From an uncultured Clostridia bacterium (GTDB lineage: Bacteria > Bacillota > Clostridia > TANB77 > CAG-508), in NCBI GenBank assembly GCA_934122125.1, contig CAKOVW010000010.1:1-33701 (forward strand): a stretch of DNA of 33,701 nt, in the 5' to 3' direction. The position numbers and the translations under genes were made by a program. Each line of letters starts with the position of its first letter. Position 1 is the stretch's first letter. Shown here one piece after another: positions 6,947-14,149 of the stretch. The notes under the pieces were generated by a model. It was not told the origin of the DNA. It saw only the letters and a program-made list of their open reading frames with translations, and did not search any database.

Positions 6947-8185
6947 ATGAATAAAATAAAACCAGAATTATTAGCACCAGCAGGATCTTTTGAAAAAGCC
7001 AAAACAGCATTTTTATATGGAGCAGATGCAGTTTACTGCGGTACAGGGGCTCTTTCACTAAGAAGTAGAGCAGAAGTTGACAATGATGATTTGGCTAAAA
7101 CAATTAAATATGCACATAGTATAGGAAAAAAGGTTTATGCTGCTATAAATATTTATGCTTGGGATAGTTATTACGAAGAAATAAAAGAACAAGCTAAAAT
7201 GCTAAATGATTTAAAAGTAGATGCTATTATTGCTTCTGATGGTGGAGTAATGGAGATATTAAAACAATATGCACCTGATGTTGAAATACATGTAAGTACA
7301 CAAGCAAATATTGTTAGCTACCATACTGCAAACTTTTGGTATAAAAATGGAGCTAAAAGAGTCATTTTAGGTAGAGAGCTAAATAAAGAGCAAATAAGAG
7401 AAATTATAAATAATACTCCAAAAGATTTGACAACAGAAATATTTGTGCATGGAGCTATTTGCTTTGGATATTCAGGAAGATGCTTCCTAAGCGATTTTTT
7501 GGCTAGTAGAAGTGCAAACCTTGGAGATTGTGCTCAAAGCTGCAGATGGGCATATAATGTATATGTTGAAGAACATAACAAGCCTGGAAATTTAATGCCA
7601 GTTGAATATGACGAAAATGGTACATATATATTTTCATCTAAAGATTTATGCTTAATTAAAGAAGTGCCTGAAATAATTGAAATGGGAGTAGATAGCCTAA
7701 AAATAGAAGGTAGATTAAAAACAGAGTATTACTTAGCATCTGTAGTAAATGCCTATAGAAATGCAATAGATGATTATATAAATGACCCAGAAAATTATGA
7801 TTATACAAAATATTTAAGTGAATTAGAAAAAACAAAAACAAGAGGACTAACGACATTTTACTTTAATGATAGAAATAACAAAGACTTCCAAGAGTATGAT
7901 GGTAAACAATATAATCCCAATTATGAATTTGGTGGAAAAGTGTTAAGCCAAAATGAAGATAAGTATGTAATTGAAATTAGAAATAAATTATCTGTTGGAG
8001 ATACAATGGAAATTTTAATACCTGGAAAAATAGAGCCTGTAAGTTTTACAATAGAAAATTTATGGGATTCAGAAACAGGAGAGGAGATACCAACTGTAAA
8101 TCCGGGCAAAGCAGAACAAACAGTTTTAATGAAACTACCAGTTAAAGTAGAAAGTGGATGGATTTTAAGAAGAAAGAAAGTCTAA
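6947..8185 (+). CDS. trhP: U32-family protein, TrhP-like tRNA U34 hydroxylation protein
   Basis: A 412-residue member of the peptidase U32 family. The N-terminus begins with the family block KPELLAPAGSFEKAKTAFLYGADAVYCG (residues 5-32 region). The signature EIFVHGAICFGYSGRCFLSD lies at 164-183. Cysteines 172, 179, 195, 199 and 235 form the conserved cluster. A C-terminal beta-barrel-like region (about 325-412) ends GWILRRKK. U32 proteins of this type (TrhP in E. coli, YrrN/YrrO in B. subtilis) are required for prephenate-dependent hydroxylation of wobble uridine to 5-hydroxyuridine, the substrate of TrmR; true protease activity is doubtful for this group. Only one subunit is visible here, whereas B. 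subtilis has two. The call rests on family motifs plus the trmR neighbour. Confidence 0.85.
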   Translation: MNKIKPELLAPAGSFEKAKTAFLYGADAVYCGTGALSLRSRAEVDNDDLAKTIKYAHSIGKKVYAAINIYAWDSYYEEIKEQAKMLNDLKVDAIIASDGGVMEILKQYAPDVEIHVSTQANIVSYHTANFWYKNGAKRVILGRELNKEQIREIINNTPKDLTTEIFVHGAICFGYSGRCFLSDFLASRSANLGDCAQSCRWAYNVYVEEHNKPGNLMPVEYDENGTYIFSSKDLCLIKEVPEIIEMGVDSLKIEGRLKTEYYLASVVNAYRNAIDDYINDPENYDYTKYLSELEKTKTRGLTTFYFNDRNNKDFQEYDGKQYNPNYEFGGKVLSQNEDKYVIEIRNKLSVGDTMEILIPGKIEPVSFTIENLWDSETGEEIPTVNPGKAEQTVLMKLPVKVESGWILRRKKV

Positions 8186-8203
8186 GTGCTTTCTTTCTTT
8201 TCT
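8170..8203. terminator. Terminator between converging trhP and popT
   Basis: An 11-bp stem AAGAAAGAAAG/CTTTCTTTCTT (8170-8180 and 8189-8199) with loop TCTAAGTG, followed by T-rich sequence. It overlaps the trhP stop and the restored stop of the converging gene. Confidence 0.7.
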
Positions 8204-8269
8204 AATTGTAGGCTTAGCCAAAAACTAATTGCAAATAAAAGTAGAGAAATAAAGCCTTCTAAATTAAAG

Positions 8270-8995
8270 CTAAAGCCGTGGGTATAAAACTAATACAGAG
8301 CCTAATACAAAACCTATTATTCCATAAAAAGTTTGAACATAGTATTTGTTAAACAAAAATTGTATTAGTTTTAAAAATACAATACTACCAATTAAAAGCC
8401 CAATGCCCATAGGAAATAAAATGCTCAAATTAACACTTGCAACAGCTGAAAGATATGTAGTATATACACCCAATATCATTAAAATTACACTACTACTTAC
8501 ACCAGGAATAACAACTCCTGCGGACATTAAAAAACCAGCTAATATTAAATAGAAAAAGTAGTTAGAGCCAAGTTCTAAATTTATAATCTGCGGCAAAATA
8601 TGTTCTAAACTAATAGATAATATTCCTATTAAAAATGTAAATAAAAAGTAAATTAAATAGTGTAATCTAAATCCAGTTTGATTATTTGCTTTTTTAAATA
8701 GAATAGGCATACTTCCAATAATTAAACCTATAAAGCAAAAATTAGTAGGCATAGGGTATGTGGCAAATAAAAATTTTAATAATTTACTAACAAGTAATAC
8801 TCCAATAATCCCACCAAGTGCAATAGGAAATAAAAATGCAAAATTCTTTTTAAAATCTTTAAATATATTTAATACACTATCAACTAATTGCTCATAAATA
8901 CCAAAAATAACACAAAATACACCGCTGCTAATACCTGGTAGTATAGCACCACTTCCGATAAGAATACCTTTAATAACATCTATAATAAATTTCAT
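8270..8995 (-). CDS. popT: DUF368 polyprenyl-phosphate transporter (PopT-like), frameshifted near the C-terminus
   Basis: A membrane protein with about eight helices and the two inverted DUF368 half-repeats: GAILPGISSGVFCVIFGIYE near the N-terminus and GVVIPGVSSSVILMILGVY in the second half. DUF368 proteins (PopT) return undecaprenyl phosphate across the membrane for reuse in cell-wall synthesis. The start is the ATG at 8995, which has GGAGA 7 bases upstream; a TTG two codons earlier lies too close to it. The open frame ends YPRL at 8270. In the adjacent frame the expected family C-terminus continues (GFSFNLEGFISLLLFAIS, then FWLSLQLEKKEST) to a stop at 8182-8184. Removing one base at 8278 joins them as YPGFSFNLEG. 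The break costs one terminal helix of about 35 residues. Confidence 0.88.
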   Translation of the reverse strand: MKFIIDVIKGILIGSGAILPGISSGVFCVIFGIYEQLVDSVLNIFKDFKKNFAFLFPIALGGIIGVLLVSKLLKFLFATYPMPTNFCFIGLIIGSMPILFKKANNQTGFRLHYLIYFLFTFLIGILSISLEHILPQIINLELGSNYFFYLILAGFLMSAGVVIPGVSSSVILMILGVYTTYLSAVASVNLSILFPMGIGLLIGSIVFLKLIQFLFNKYYVQTFYGIIGFVLGSVLVLYPRL

Positions 8996-9059
8996 AAACA
9001 AATCTCCAATTATATTTATAAAATTTATTCAAAAAAAATAAAAAAATTCATAAAAGTTC

Positions 9060-9088
9060 TTGACAAAATATAATAAAACCTTTATAAT
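9060..9088 (+). promoter_or_regulatory. tRNA-Gly promoter
   Basis: TTGACA at 9060-9065, 17-bp spacer, TATAAT at 9083-9088; perfect consensus 20 bases upstream of the tRNA. Confidence 0.85.
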
Positions 9089-9108
9089 AATACTTGTTCA
9101 TACGAAAT

Positions 9109-9182
<74 letters not shown>

Positions 9183-9213
9183 TAAGTATAGCAATAAAAT
9201 GATATTAATGATT

Positions 9214-9241
9214 AAATCAGTCTAAAAAGACTGATTTTTTT
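9214..9241 (+). terminator. Rho-independent terminator after tRNA-Gly
   Basis: A 10-bp stem AAATCAGTCT/AGACTGATTT (9214-9223, 9228-9237) with an AAAA loop and a run of T through 9241. Confidence 0.88.
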
Positions 9242-9252
9242 GTTACTTAATA

Positions 9253-9299
9253 TTGGCATAACTAATCCAATTAGTTATAATATAAATGTAATTAGTTAT
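9253..9299 (+). promoter_or_regulatory. Promoter with three-half-site operator
   Basis: TTGGCA at 9253-9258, 17-bp spacer, TATAAT at 9276-9281. A perfect inverted repeat ATAACTAAT-CCA-ATTAGTTAT (9258-9278) fills the spacer and touches both hexamers. A third copy of the half-site, ATTAGTTAT, sits at 9291-9299, 21 bp (two helical turns) after the second. This is the layout of a repressor operator; the repressor is not identifiable here. Confidence 0.6.
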
Positions 9300-9309
9300 G
9301 GAGGATAAT

Positions 9310-9498
9310 ATGTCAAAAAATAATATTAGTGATGAGAATATAAATCATATTATAAGAACATTAAGAGGATTTTTAGAGGGGGGTTCTTTACTTGTAAATA
9401 ATAAAGCCTTTGGAAATCAAATATCAATTAAAGAAAGTTTTGACTTATCATTGGAGATAATTATGAATGGTATAAAATCATTAGAAGGAGTAGAATAA
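9310..9498 (+). CDS. Small hypothetical protein
   Basis: A 62-residue acidic soluble protein (MSKNNISDENINHIIRTLRG, then FLEGGSLLVNNKAFG). I recognise no family. The ATG at 9310 is chosen because GGAGG at 9300-9304 is 5 bases upstream; an ATG at 9298 would overlap that Shine-Dalgarno. It has no signal peptide or membrane segment and is predicted mostly helical. It lies directly behind a promoter with an operator-like inverted repeat, so it seems tightly regulated and expressed. It is followed by a terminator hairpin at 9577-9610. Confidence 0.6.
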   Translation: MSKNNISDENINHIIRTLRGFLEGGSLLVNNKAFGNQISIKESFDLSLEIIMNGIKSLEGVE

Positions 9499-9576
9499 AA
9501 TGAATGAATATTATAAATTTAAATGCCAATTCATTTGAAAAGCTAATTAGTAAGTAAGATGCAATTTATAAAAACA

Positions 9577-9709
9577 AAAAAAGTTCTTTTTTTATACAGA
9601 GAACTTTTTTATTGTATAGGAAAAATCGAAGATTTTTGCTATACAACAAGGTTAAGTTACCTTGGGCTGTACGGGTTGCAAAGCAACCCTGTACATGTGG
9701 CGAAGCCAC
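9577..9709. repeat. Block of five tandem hairpins
   Basis: Five consecutive stem-loops: (1) AAAAAAGTTCT/AGAACTTTTTT, 9577-9587 and 9600-9610, a terminator for the small gene upstream. (2) 9612-9627 with 9631-9646, 16 positions with one G-G mismatch and loop GAA. (3) CAAGGT/ACCTTG, 9647-9652 and 9659-9664. (4) 9668-9679 with 9683-9695, one bulged base and loop AAA. (5) GTGGC/GCCAC, 9697-9701 and 9705-9709, loop GAA. The last lies just beyond the stop of the minus-strand permease. Open frames crossing this block are not credible genes. It may be a transcription-end structure shared by converging genes, a decayed mobile repeat, or a structured RNA. Confidence 0.7.
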
Positions 9710-9714
9710 TTTTC

Positions 9715-10509
9715 TTATGTTCCAGTACTTCTATACTTGTTTAATGCTAAATTCCATAATTTTATAGCAATAATCCATAATAATATTGCAATAACTGGTG
9801 ATAAATATATCATATATGTATTAAGTCCTAAGTATGCCATAGTTGGATAATATGCAACAAATGCAAATGGCAAAATTATGGTAATTAATATTCTTATAAA
9901 TTTATTGTATATTGTTATTGGATATTCTGCAAAGGTATACATTCTGTAAAATGACCAGATTATTTCATTAGATCTGTAAGTCCAAAATGATGAAATACTA
10001 AATATTGTGTTAATAGCTCCAATTATAAGTGCACCTATTATACTAAAAAATATTATTTTAGTAATCAATAATACAGTTATAGGAATAGAAAGTTTAACTA
10101 ACATCCAAATTGTTATTCCAAGTCCAATAAATAAATCAGCTATTGATATAAATTCCCTTGAAGCACCGATTATTGATATTAATGGATGAACAGGTCTTAA
10201 AAGAATTTTATCAAAATCTCCATTTCTTATATACTTTGGACCTATATCATAAAGTCCATCAAAGCAATATCCTGAAATGCTTATTGGAATTCTAGTAACT
10301 CCATATAATAATAATATCTGATAGAAGTTCCAACCTGCAATATTTTCAGTATGCTGAAATACTACAAACATAAAAATTAAACTTACAAGTTGTACAATAA
10401 GTTGAGAAAAAATCCCAACTATGCAATCTATTCTATATATAAGTATTTCTTTTAAAGATACCTTTAAGAATGAAAAATATAAACTAATATTATCTAATAC
10501 ATTTCTCAT
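9715..10509 (-). CDS. ABC-2 type transporter permease
   Basis: A 264-residue permease with six transmembrane helices, of the ABC-2 subgroup paired with a second permease and an ATPase (COG3694-like). Characteristic stretches are FVVFQHTENIAGWNFYQILL, LYDIGPKYIRNGDFDKILLRPV (about 87-108) and AYYPTMAYLG near the C-terminus. The start is the ATG at 10509, which stands one base after the upstream gene's stop and has GGAGG 5 bases before it; an ATG four codons upstream overlaps that Shine-Dalgarno. It is the last gene of a three-gene operon. The substrate is unknown; such systems are exporters of drugs, lipids or lipopeptides. Confidence 0.85.
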   Translation of the reverse strand: MRNVLDNISLYFSFLKVSLKEILIYRIDCIVGIFSQLIVQLVSLIFMFVVFQHTENIAGWNFYQILLLYGVTRIPISISGYCFDGLYDIGPKYIRNGDFDKILLRPVHPLISIIGASREFISIADLFIGLGITIWMLVKLSIPITVLLITKIIFFSIIGALIIGAINTIFSISSFWTYRSNEIIWSFYRMYTFAEYPITIYNKFIRILITIILPFAFVAYYPTMAYLGLNTYMIYLSPVIAILLWIIAIKLWNLALNKYRSTGT

Positions 10510-10510
10510 T

Positions 10511-11302
10511 TTATCCTCCATTTATTGTTAAGTTTTTTACAGCGTGATTAAAAAATAATTTTGCTATAACATACAGAATAATTCCCCATAGTATTTGCTT
10601 AATTATTACAAACATTATTTGATTGTAAGAAACTTGTCCTAACCATATATTTATTGGTGTGTATATTAATTCTTTAAATGGTAAAAAATTTGATAATCCC
10701 TGAAACCATAAAGGAAACAAATTGATTGGGGCAATAATACCTGAAAATATTTGTATTATAGCTTTTCTTAATATTTGCATTCCCCATATTGAATTAGTAT
10801 AAAATCCAATTGTGCCTACTATCATTTGAATAAAAAATGTAATTGGAATTCCAAGTAAAATCACTAATAAACACAAAATAAAATCTATAATATTTACAGG
10901 CAATGTTAATTTCCAGAATATCGAGCATATTATAAAAATAGCAATTCCTATTACTGTAGAAAAGGCAATTTCACCCAAGTTAATTCCAAAATAATATTTA
11001 AAATATGATATAGGATTTAATAATTCTTTATTAATTTGACCATTTCTAATAGAATGTGCCATCATCTCATTTATTCCACAAGTAGCTATTGAACTAAATG
11101 ATATTGCTAATATATAATATGTTACCATTTGAGATATGGAAAAATCACCAGCATTTCCTGTTTGATTATATATCGCTTTCCACACAAATATATATACAAT
11201 AACATCAACAATTCCATTTAAAGTAAACAAATAGAAATTGGATTTGTATATACTATAATCCTTAAACTGCATTTTAGCTAATGCTAACATTGTTTTTAAC
11301 AT
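10511..11302 (-). CDS. ABC-2 type transporter permease
   Basis: A 263-residue permease with six predicted helices (COG4587-like). The N-terminus MLKTMLALAKMQFKDYSIYK is typical, followed by DVIVYIFVWKAIY and SIRNGQINKELLNPISYFKYYFG before the middle helices. The late IIAPINLFPLWFQ segment matches the family pattern. AAGGAG stands 9 bases before the ATG. The gene overlaps the end of the ATPase gene by 29 bases and abuts the second permease, so the three are cotranslated. It should form a heterodimer with the other permease. Confidence 0.85.
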   Translation of the reverse strand: MLKTMLALAKMQFKDYSIYKSNFYLFTLNGIVDVIVYIFVWKAIYNQTGNAGDFSISQMVTYYILAISFSSIATCGINEMMAHSIRNGQINKELLNPISYFKYYFGINLGEIAFSTVIGIAIFIICSIFWKLTLPVNIIDFILCLLVILLGIPITFFIQMIVGTIGFYTNSIWGMQILRKAIIQIFSGIIAPINLFPLWFQGLSNFLPFKELIYTPINIWLGQVSYNQIMFVIIKQILWGIILYVIAKLFFNHAVKNLTINGG

Positions 11303-12296
11303 TTGTATGTGCTCCTTTATATATTTCTTTTAATATATCTTCAAGTTCTGCTTCTTTCATATGTATATCATCAATTGTACAATACTTCGATATTTCATTC
11401 ATTATTTTTACGATTGTTGTTTCTTCATGACTAAATTTAATTTTTAATTCATTTTCTTTTTCTTCAAGTATTTCAATATTTTTTAAATCAATACTTTTAC
11501 TTATTTCATTTGATTTATTACTAATTATAAGCTCTGCCACAACATATTTTCCATAGGTATCCTTAAATTTTTGCTTACTACCATCATAAATTATTTGACC
11601 TTTATCTAGTAAAATTATCCTATCACAAACATCTTCGATGTCTTTTAAATCATGGGTTGTAAGTATAACTGTAGTTTTCTTTTCTTTGTTTATATCTTTA
11701 ATAAATCTTCTTATATTTTCTTTGACCAAAACATCTAAACCTATAGTTGGTTCATCTAGGTATACTATTTTGGGATTATGTAAAAAAGTAGCGGCTATTT
11801 CACATCTCATTTTTTGACCCAAACTTAAATTCTTGACTTGTTTTTCTAACAAGTCATCTAAATCTAATATATCTGTAAATTTCTTTAAATTTTTTCTATA
11901 TTCGCTTTCAGGAATTTTATACATTTTTTTAATTAATCTAAATGATTCAATAACAGGTAAATCCCACCATAATTGAGTTTTTTGTCCAAATACTGCACCG
12001 ATACTTTTGTTATTTTGTATTCTTTTTTCATTTGGAACAATTCCGTTTACAATAACACTACCAGAAGTTGGGGTTAATAATCCGGTAAGCATTTTTATTG
12101 TAGTTGATTTTCCAGCTCCGTTTTCTCCAATATAGCCTACTAATTCACCTTCTTCAATGTTAAAACTTATTCCACTAACAGCTTTAAATTCTTTGTATTT
12201 AGGTTTTAGTAAATGCTTTAAATATCCTTTTATTCCATCTTCTTTTTCAACAATTTTATATTTCTTTACTAAGTTATTAACTTCTATAATTGCCAT
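11274..12296 (-). CDS. ABC transporter ATP-binding protein
   Basis: A 340-residue ATPase of the COG4586-like group. Walker A is GENGAGKST (about 57-65), the signature is LSLGQKMRCE (about 158-167), Walker B is IVYLDEP, and the H-loop is TTHD. A linker before Walker A (KEDGIKGYLKHLLKPKYKEF) is characteristic of this subgroup. A C-terminal extension of about 100 residues follows the H-loop. The start is the ATG at 12296, with GGAGG 5 bases upstream; a TTG four codons earlier is less likely. It is the first gene of the operon with the two permeases, and is divergent from the MerR gene, so drug export controlled from the shared intergenic region is plausible. Confidence 0.92.
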   Translation of the reverse strand: MAIIEVNNLVKKYKIVEKEDGIKGYLKHLLKPKYKEFKAVSGISFNIEEGELVGYIGENGAGKSTTIKMLTGLLTPTSGSVIVNGIVPNEKRIQNNKSIGAVFGQKTQLWWDLPVIESFRLIKKMYKIPESEYRKNLKKFTDILDLDDLLEKQVKNLSLGQKMRCEIAATFLHNPKIVYLDEPTIGLDVLVKENIRRFIKDINKEKKTTVILTTHDLKDIEDVCDRIILLDKGQIIYDGSKQKFKDTYGKYVVAELIISNKSNEISKSIDLKNIEILEEKENELKIKFSHEETTIVKIMNEISKYCTIDDIHMKEAELEDILKEIYKGAHTNVKNNVSIS

Positions 12297-12444
12297 ACTT
12301 ACCTCCAAGAATTAAATCTAACAGAATTATAATATATTTAATATCAAATTTCTATACTCACATTGAAATTATATAATATTTTCAAAAATAAAATTTAAAT
12401 GTATGGTATAATGTAAAAGTAATAAAAAACATTTGAATTGGATA

Positions 12445-12475
12445 TTGACTCTCCTCTTAGAGGATAGTGTATAAA
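12445..12475 (+). promoter_or_regulatory. MerR-type promoter and operator (19-bp spacer)
   Basis: TTGACT at 12445-12450 and TATAAA at 12470-12475 are separated by 19 bp, the overlong spacer of MerR-controlled promoters. The spacer holds the dyad ACTCTCCTCT (12448-12457) and AGAGGATAGT (12459-12468), with one mismatch and a single central base. Binding by the MerR protein encoded just downstream, with activation by DNA untwisting on ligand binding, is the expected mechanism. Confidence 0.85.
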
Positions 12476-12494
12476 TAATTTAGGAGGCGATATT

Positions 12495-13298
12495 ATGTTA
12501 AAGATTGGTGAATTTTCTAAAATGTCAAAAGTTACAATAAAGGCTTTAAGGTACTATGAAAAAGAAAGTTTATTAATTCCAAAATACATTGATAATTATA
12601 ATGGATATAGATACTATGAGAGTAGTCAATTAATTGATATATCTAAAATAATTACATTAAAACAAGTTGGGTTATCTATTGAAGAAATAAAGAGAATAAT
12701 TATAGCTAAAGAGCCGATTGATGTTATTCTAAAATCCAAAAAAGTTGAATTAGAAAATACAATATCTTTATATAAACATCAGCTTTCAAAATTAAATTAT
12801 TTATTGGAGGAGAAAGACATGAAAGAAGAAATATTTGAAAAAATAATACCCAAATGTTATGTTTATTATAAAGAAGGAGTTTTAAAAAATTATAGTGAAG
12901 CATCTGAATTTATTCAAAATTCTGGAAGAGAATGCTTAAAATTAAATCCCAATATTAAATGTGTTGTGCCGGATTATTGTTATGTAAATTATTTAGATGG
13001 AGCATACAAAGAGAAAAATATTAAGGTGAGATATGCTCAAGCAGTAATTAAGGAAGATGGACCTTTTAAAGAAAACAAAAATATAAAATTTATGGATGTT
13101 CCAGAAACTAAATGTATATGTATTTATCATAAAGGTGCTTATGATAATTTAGGTACTTCTTATGCTAAAATCATGAAATATATCGAAGATAATAAATTAG
13201 AAATTCAAGACTTTCCTAGAGAATGTTATATCGATGGAATTTGGAATAAGGATAACATAGATGATTGGTTAACTGAAATACAAGTACCAATCAAATAG
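12495..13298 (+). CDS. MerR-family transcriptional regulator with GyrI-like effector domain
   Basis: A 267-residue protein of the BmrR/BltR design. Residues 1-70 are the MerR winged helix (IGEFSKMSKVTIKALRYYEK, then NGYRYYESSQL). A dimerising coiled coil follows (about 75-112, LENTISLYKHQLSKLNYLL). The GyrI-like small-molecule-binding domain (about 115-267) includes MDVPETKCICIYHKGAYDNL and FPRECYIDGIW. Such regulators bind lipophilic cations or other drugs and activate export or detoxification genes. GGAGG precedes the ATG. The GyrI-like gene follows after 15 bases, and an ABC exporter operon is divergent. Confidence 0.9.
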   Translation: MLKIGEFSKMSKVTIKALRYYEKESLLIPKYIDNYNGYRYYESSQLIDISKIITLKQVGLSIEEIKRIIIAKEPIDVILKSKKVELENTISLYKHQLSKLNYLLEEKDMKEEIFEKIIPKCYVYYKEGVLKNYSEASEFIQNSGRECLKLNPNIKCVVPDYCYVNYLDGAYKEKNIKVRYAQAVIKEDGPFKENKNIKFMDVPETKCICIYHKGAYDNLGTSYAKIMKYIEDNKLEIQDFPRECYIDGIWNKDNIDDWLTEIQVPIK

Positions 13299-13313
13299 AA
13301 AGAAAATGATATA

Positions 13314-13952
13314 ATGGCTTTTGATTTTAAAAAAGAATATAAAGAATTTTATTTACCAAAGAATAAACCTAGTATAGTAAAAATTCCTGAAATGAATTAT
13401 ATTGCAGTAAGGGGAAAAGGAAATCCAAATGAAGAAAATGGGGATTATCAGAATACAATAGGGCTATTATATGGAATTGCTTATACAATAAAGATGAGTT
13501 ATAAGGGCACTCATAAAATAGATGGGTTCTTTGAATATGTTGTTCCACCACTTGAAGGATTTTGGTGGCAAGAAGGACTTAAAGGTAGCATTAATTATAA
13601 TGATAAAAATACTATGCATTTTATATCTATTATAAGACTTCCAGACTTTGTAACAAAAAAAGATTTTGAGTGGGCTAAAGAGGAAGCAACAAAGAAAAAG
13701 AAACAGGATTTTTCAAGAGTTGAGTTTTTAACTTATGATGAAGAAATATGTGTTCAATGTATGCACTTAGGCTCTTATGATGATGAACCGGCAACAGTTA
13801 ATTTAATGCACAAATATATGAAAGAAAATGGTTATGAATTAGATATAACTGATGAAAGATATCATCATGAAATATATTTAAGTGATCCAAGAAAATGTGA
13901 TGTTAGTAAATTAAAAACGGTTATAAGGCATCCAATAAAAAAGATTAAATAA
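13314..13952 (+). CDS. GyrI-like small-molecule-binding protein
   Basis: A 212-residue stand-alone GyrI-like protein (Lin2189-type). The N-terminus FDFKKEYKEFYLPKNKPSIV, the IPEMNYIAVRGKGNPNE block and LYGIAYTIKMS (about residues 53-63) are characteristic. EGFWWQEG (about 81-88) supplies pocket tryptophans, and HHEIYLSDPRKC closes the domain. It appears to hold two SHS2-like halves. Some members of this family hydrolyse cyclopropane-bearing genotoxins, others only bind drugs; which applies here cannot be told. It lies in one operon with the MerR regulator and has only a weak Shine-Dalgarno (AGAAAG), which suggests coupling to the gene in front. Confidence 0.85.
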   Translation: MAFDFKKEYKEFYLPKNKPSIVKIPEMNYIAVRGKGNPNEENGDYQNTIGLLYGIAYTIKMSYKGTHKIDGFFEYVVPPLEGFWWQEGLKGSINYNDKNTMHFISIIRLPDFVTKKDFEWAKEEATKKKKQDFSRVEFLTYDEEICVQCMHLGSYDDEPATVNLMHKYMKENGYELDITDERYHHEIYLSDPRKCDVSKLKTVIRHPIKKIK

Positions 13953-13976
13953 TAATGTGGAGAGACAGAAGATTGA

Positions 13977-14069
13977 TTATTAAAATTAGCAGTAGAAGTA
14001 CCAGGAGAGAACACAAGAAACGAATGGTGCGAAGCGGTTACAGATGAAGAATATAGTAAATTAAAATAA
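13977..14069 (+). pseudogene. Short coding remnant
   Basis: After a TGA at 13974-13976 a short frame reads LLKLAVEVPGENTRNEWCEA then VTDEEYSKLK and a TAA at 14067-14069. The residue make-up looks protein-like, but there is no start codon or Shine-Dalgarno. It may be the tail of a decayed gene. I cannot name the family. Confidence 0.3.
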
Positions 14070-14091
14070 AGGAAAAAATATATCAAATGAA

Positions 14092-14128
14092 AAGGAATGA
14101 AACCTGTAAACTACAAGTTTCATTCCTT
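14092..14128. terminator. Inverted repeat between converging genes, possible terminator
   Basis: Perfect 12-bp arms AAGGAATGAAAC (14092-14103) and GTTTCATTCCTT (14117-14128), with partial pairing of the inner TGTA/TACA. There is no strong T-run directly after it on the plus strand. It lies between the GyrI-like gene and the converging PrsW-like gene. Confidence 0.5.
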
Positions 14129-14149
14129 AAAAATATCCATAATATAAAG

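Noticed and set aside
9500..9538. 12-residue frame MNEYYKFKCQFI after the small unknown gene
   Set aside because: It has a GGAG upstream but is too short to support as a gene and has no recognisable features.
9559..9850. Two overlapping plus-strand open frames of about 60 residues
   Set aside because: They run through the tandem hairpins and the 3' end of the minus-strand permease, have no Shine-Dalgarno, and show no protein-like composition.
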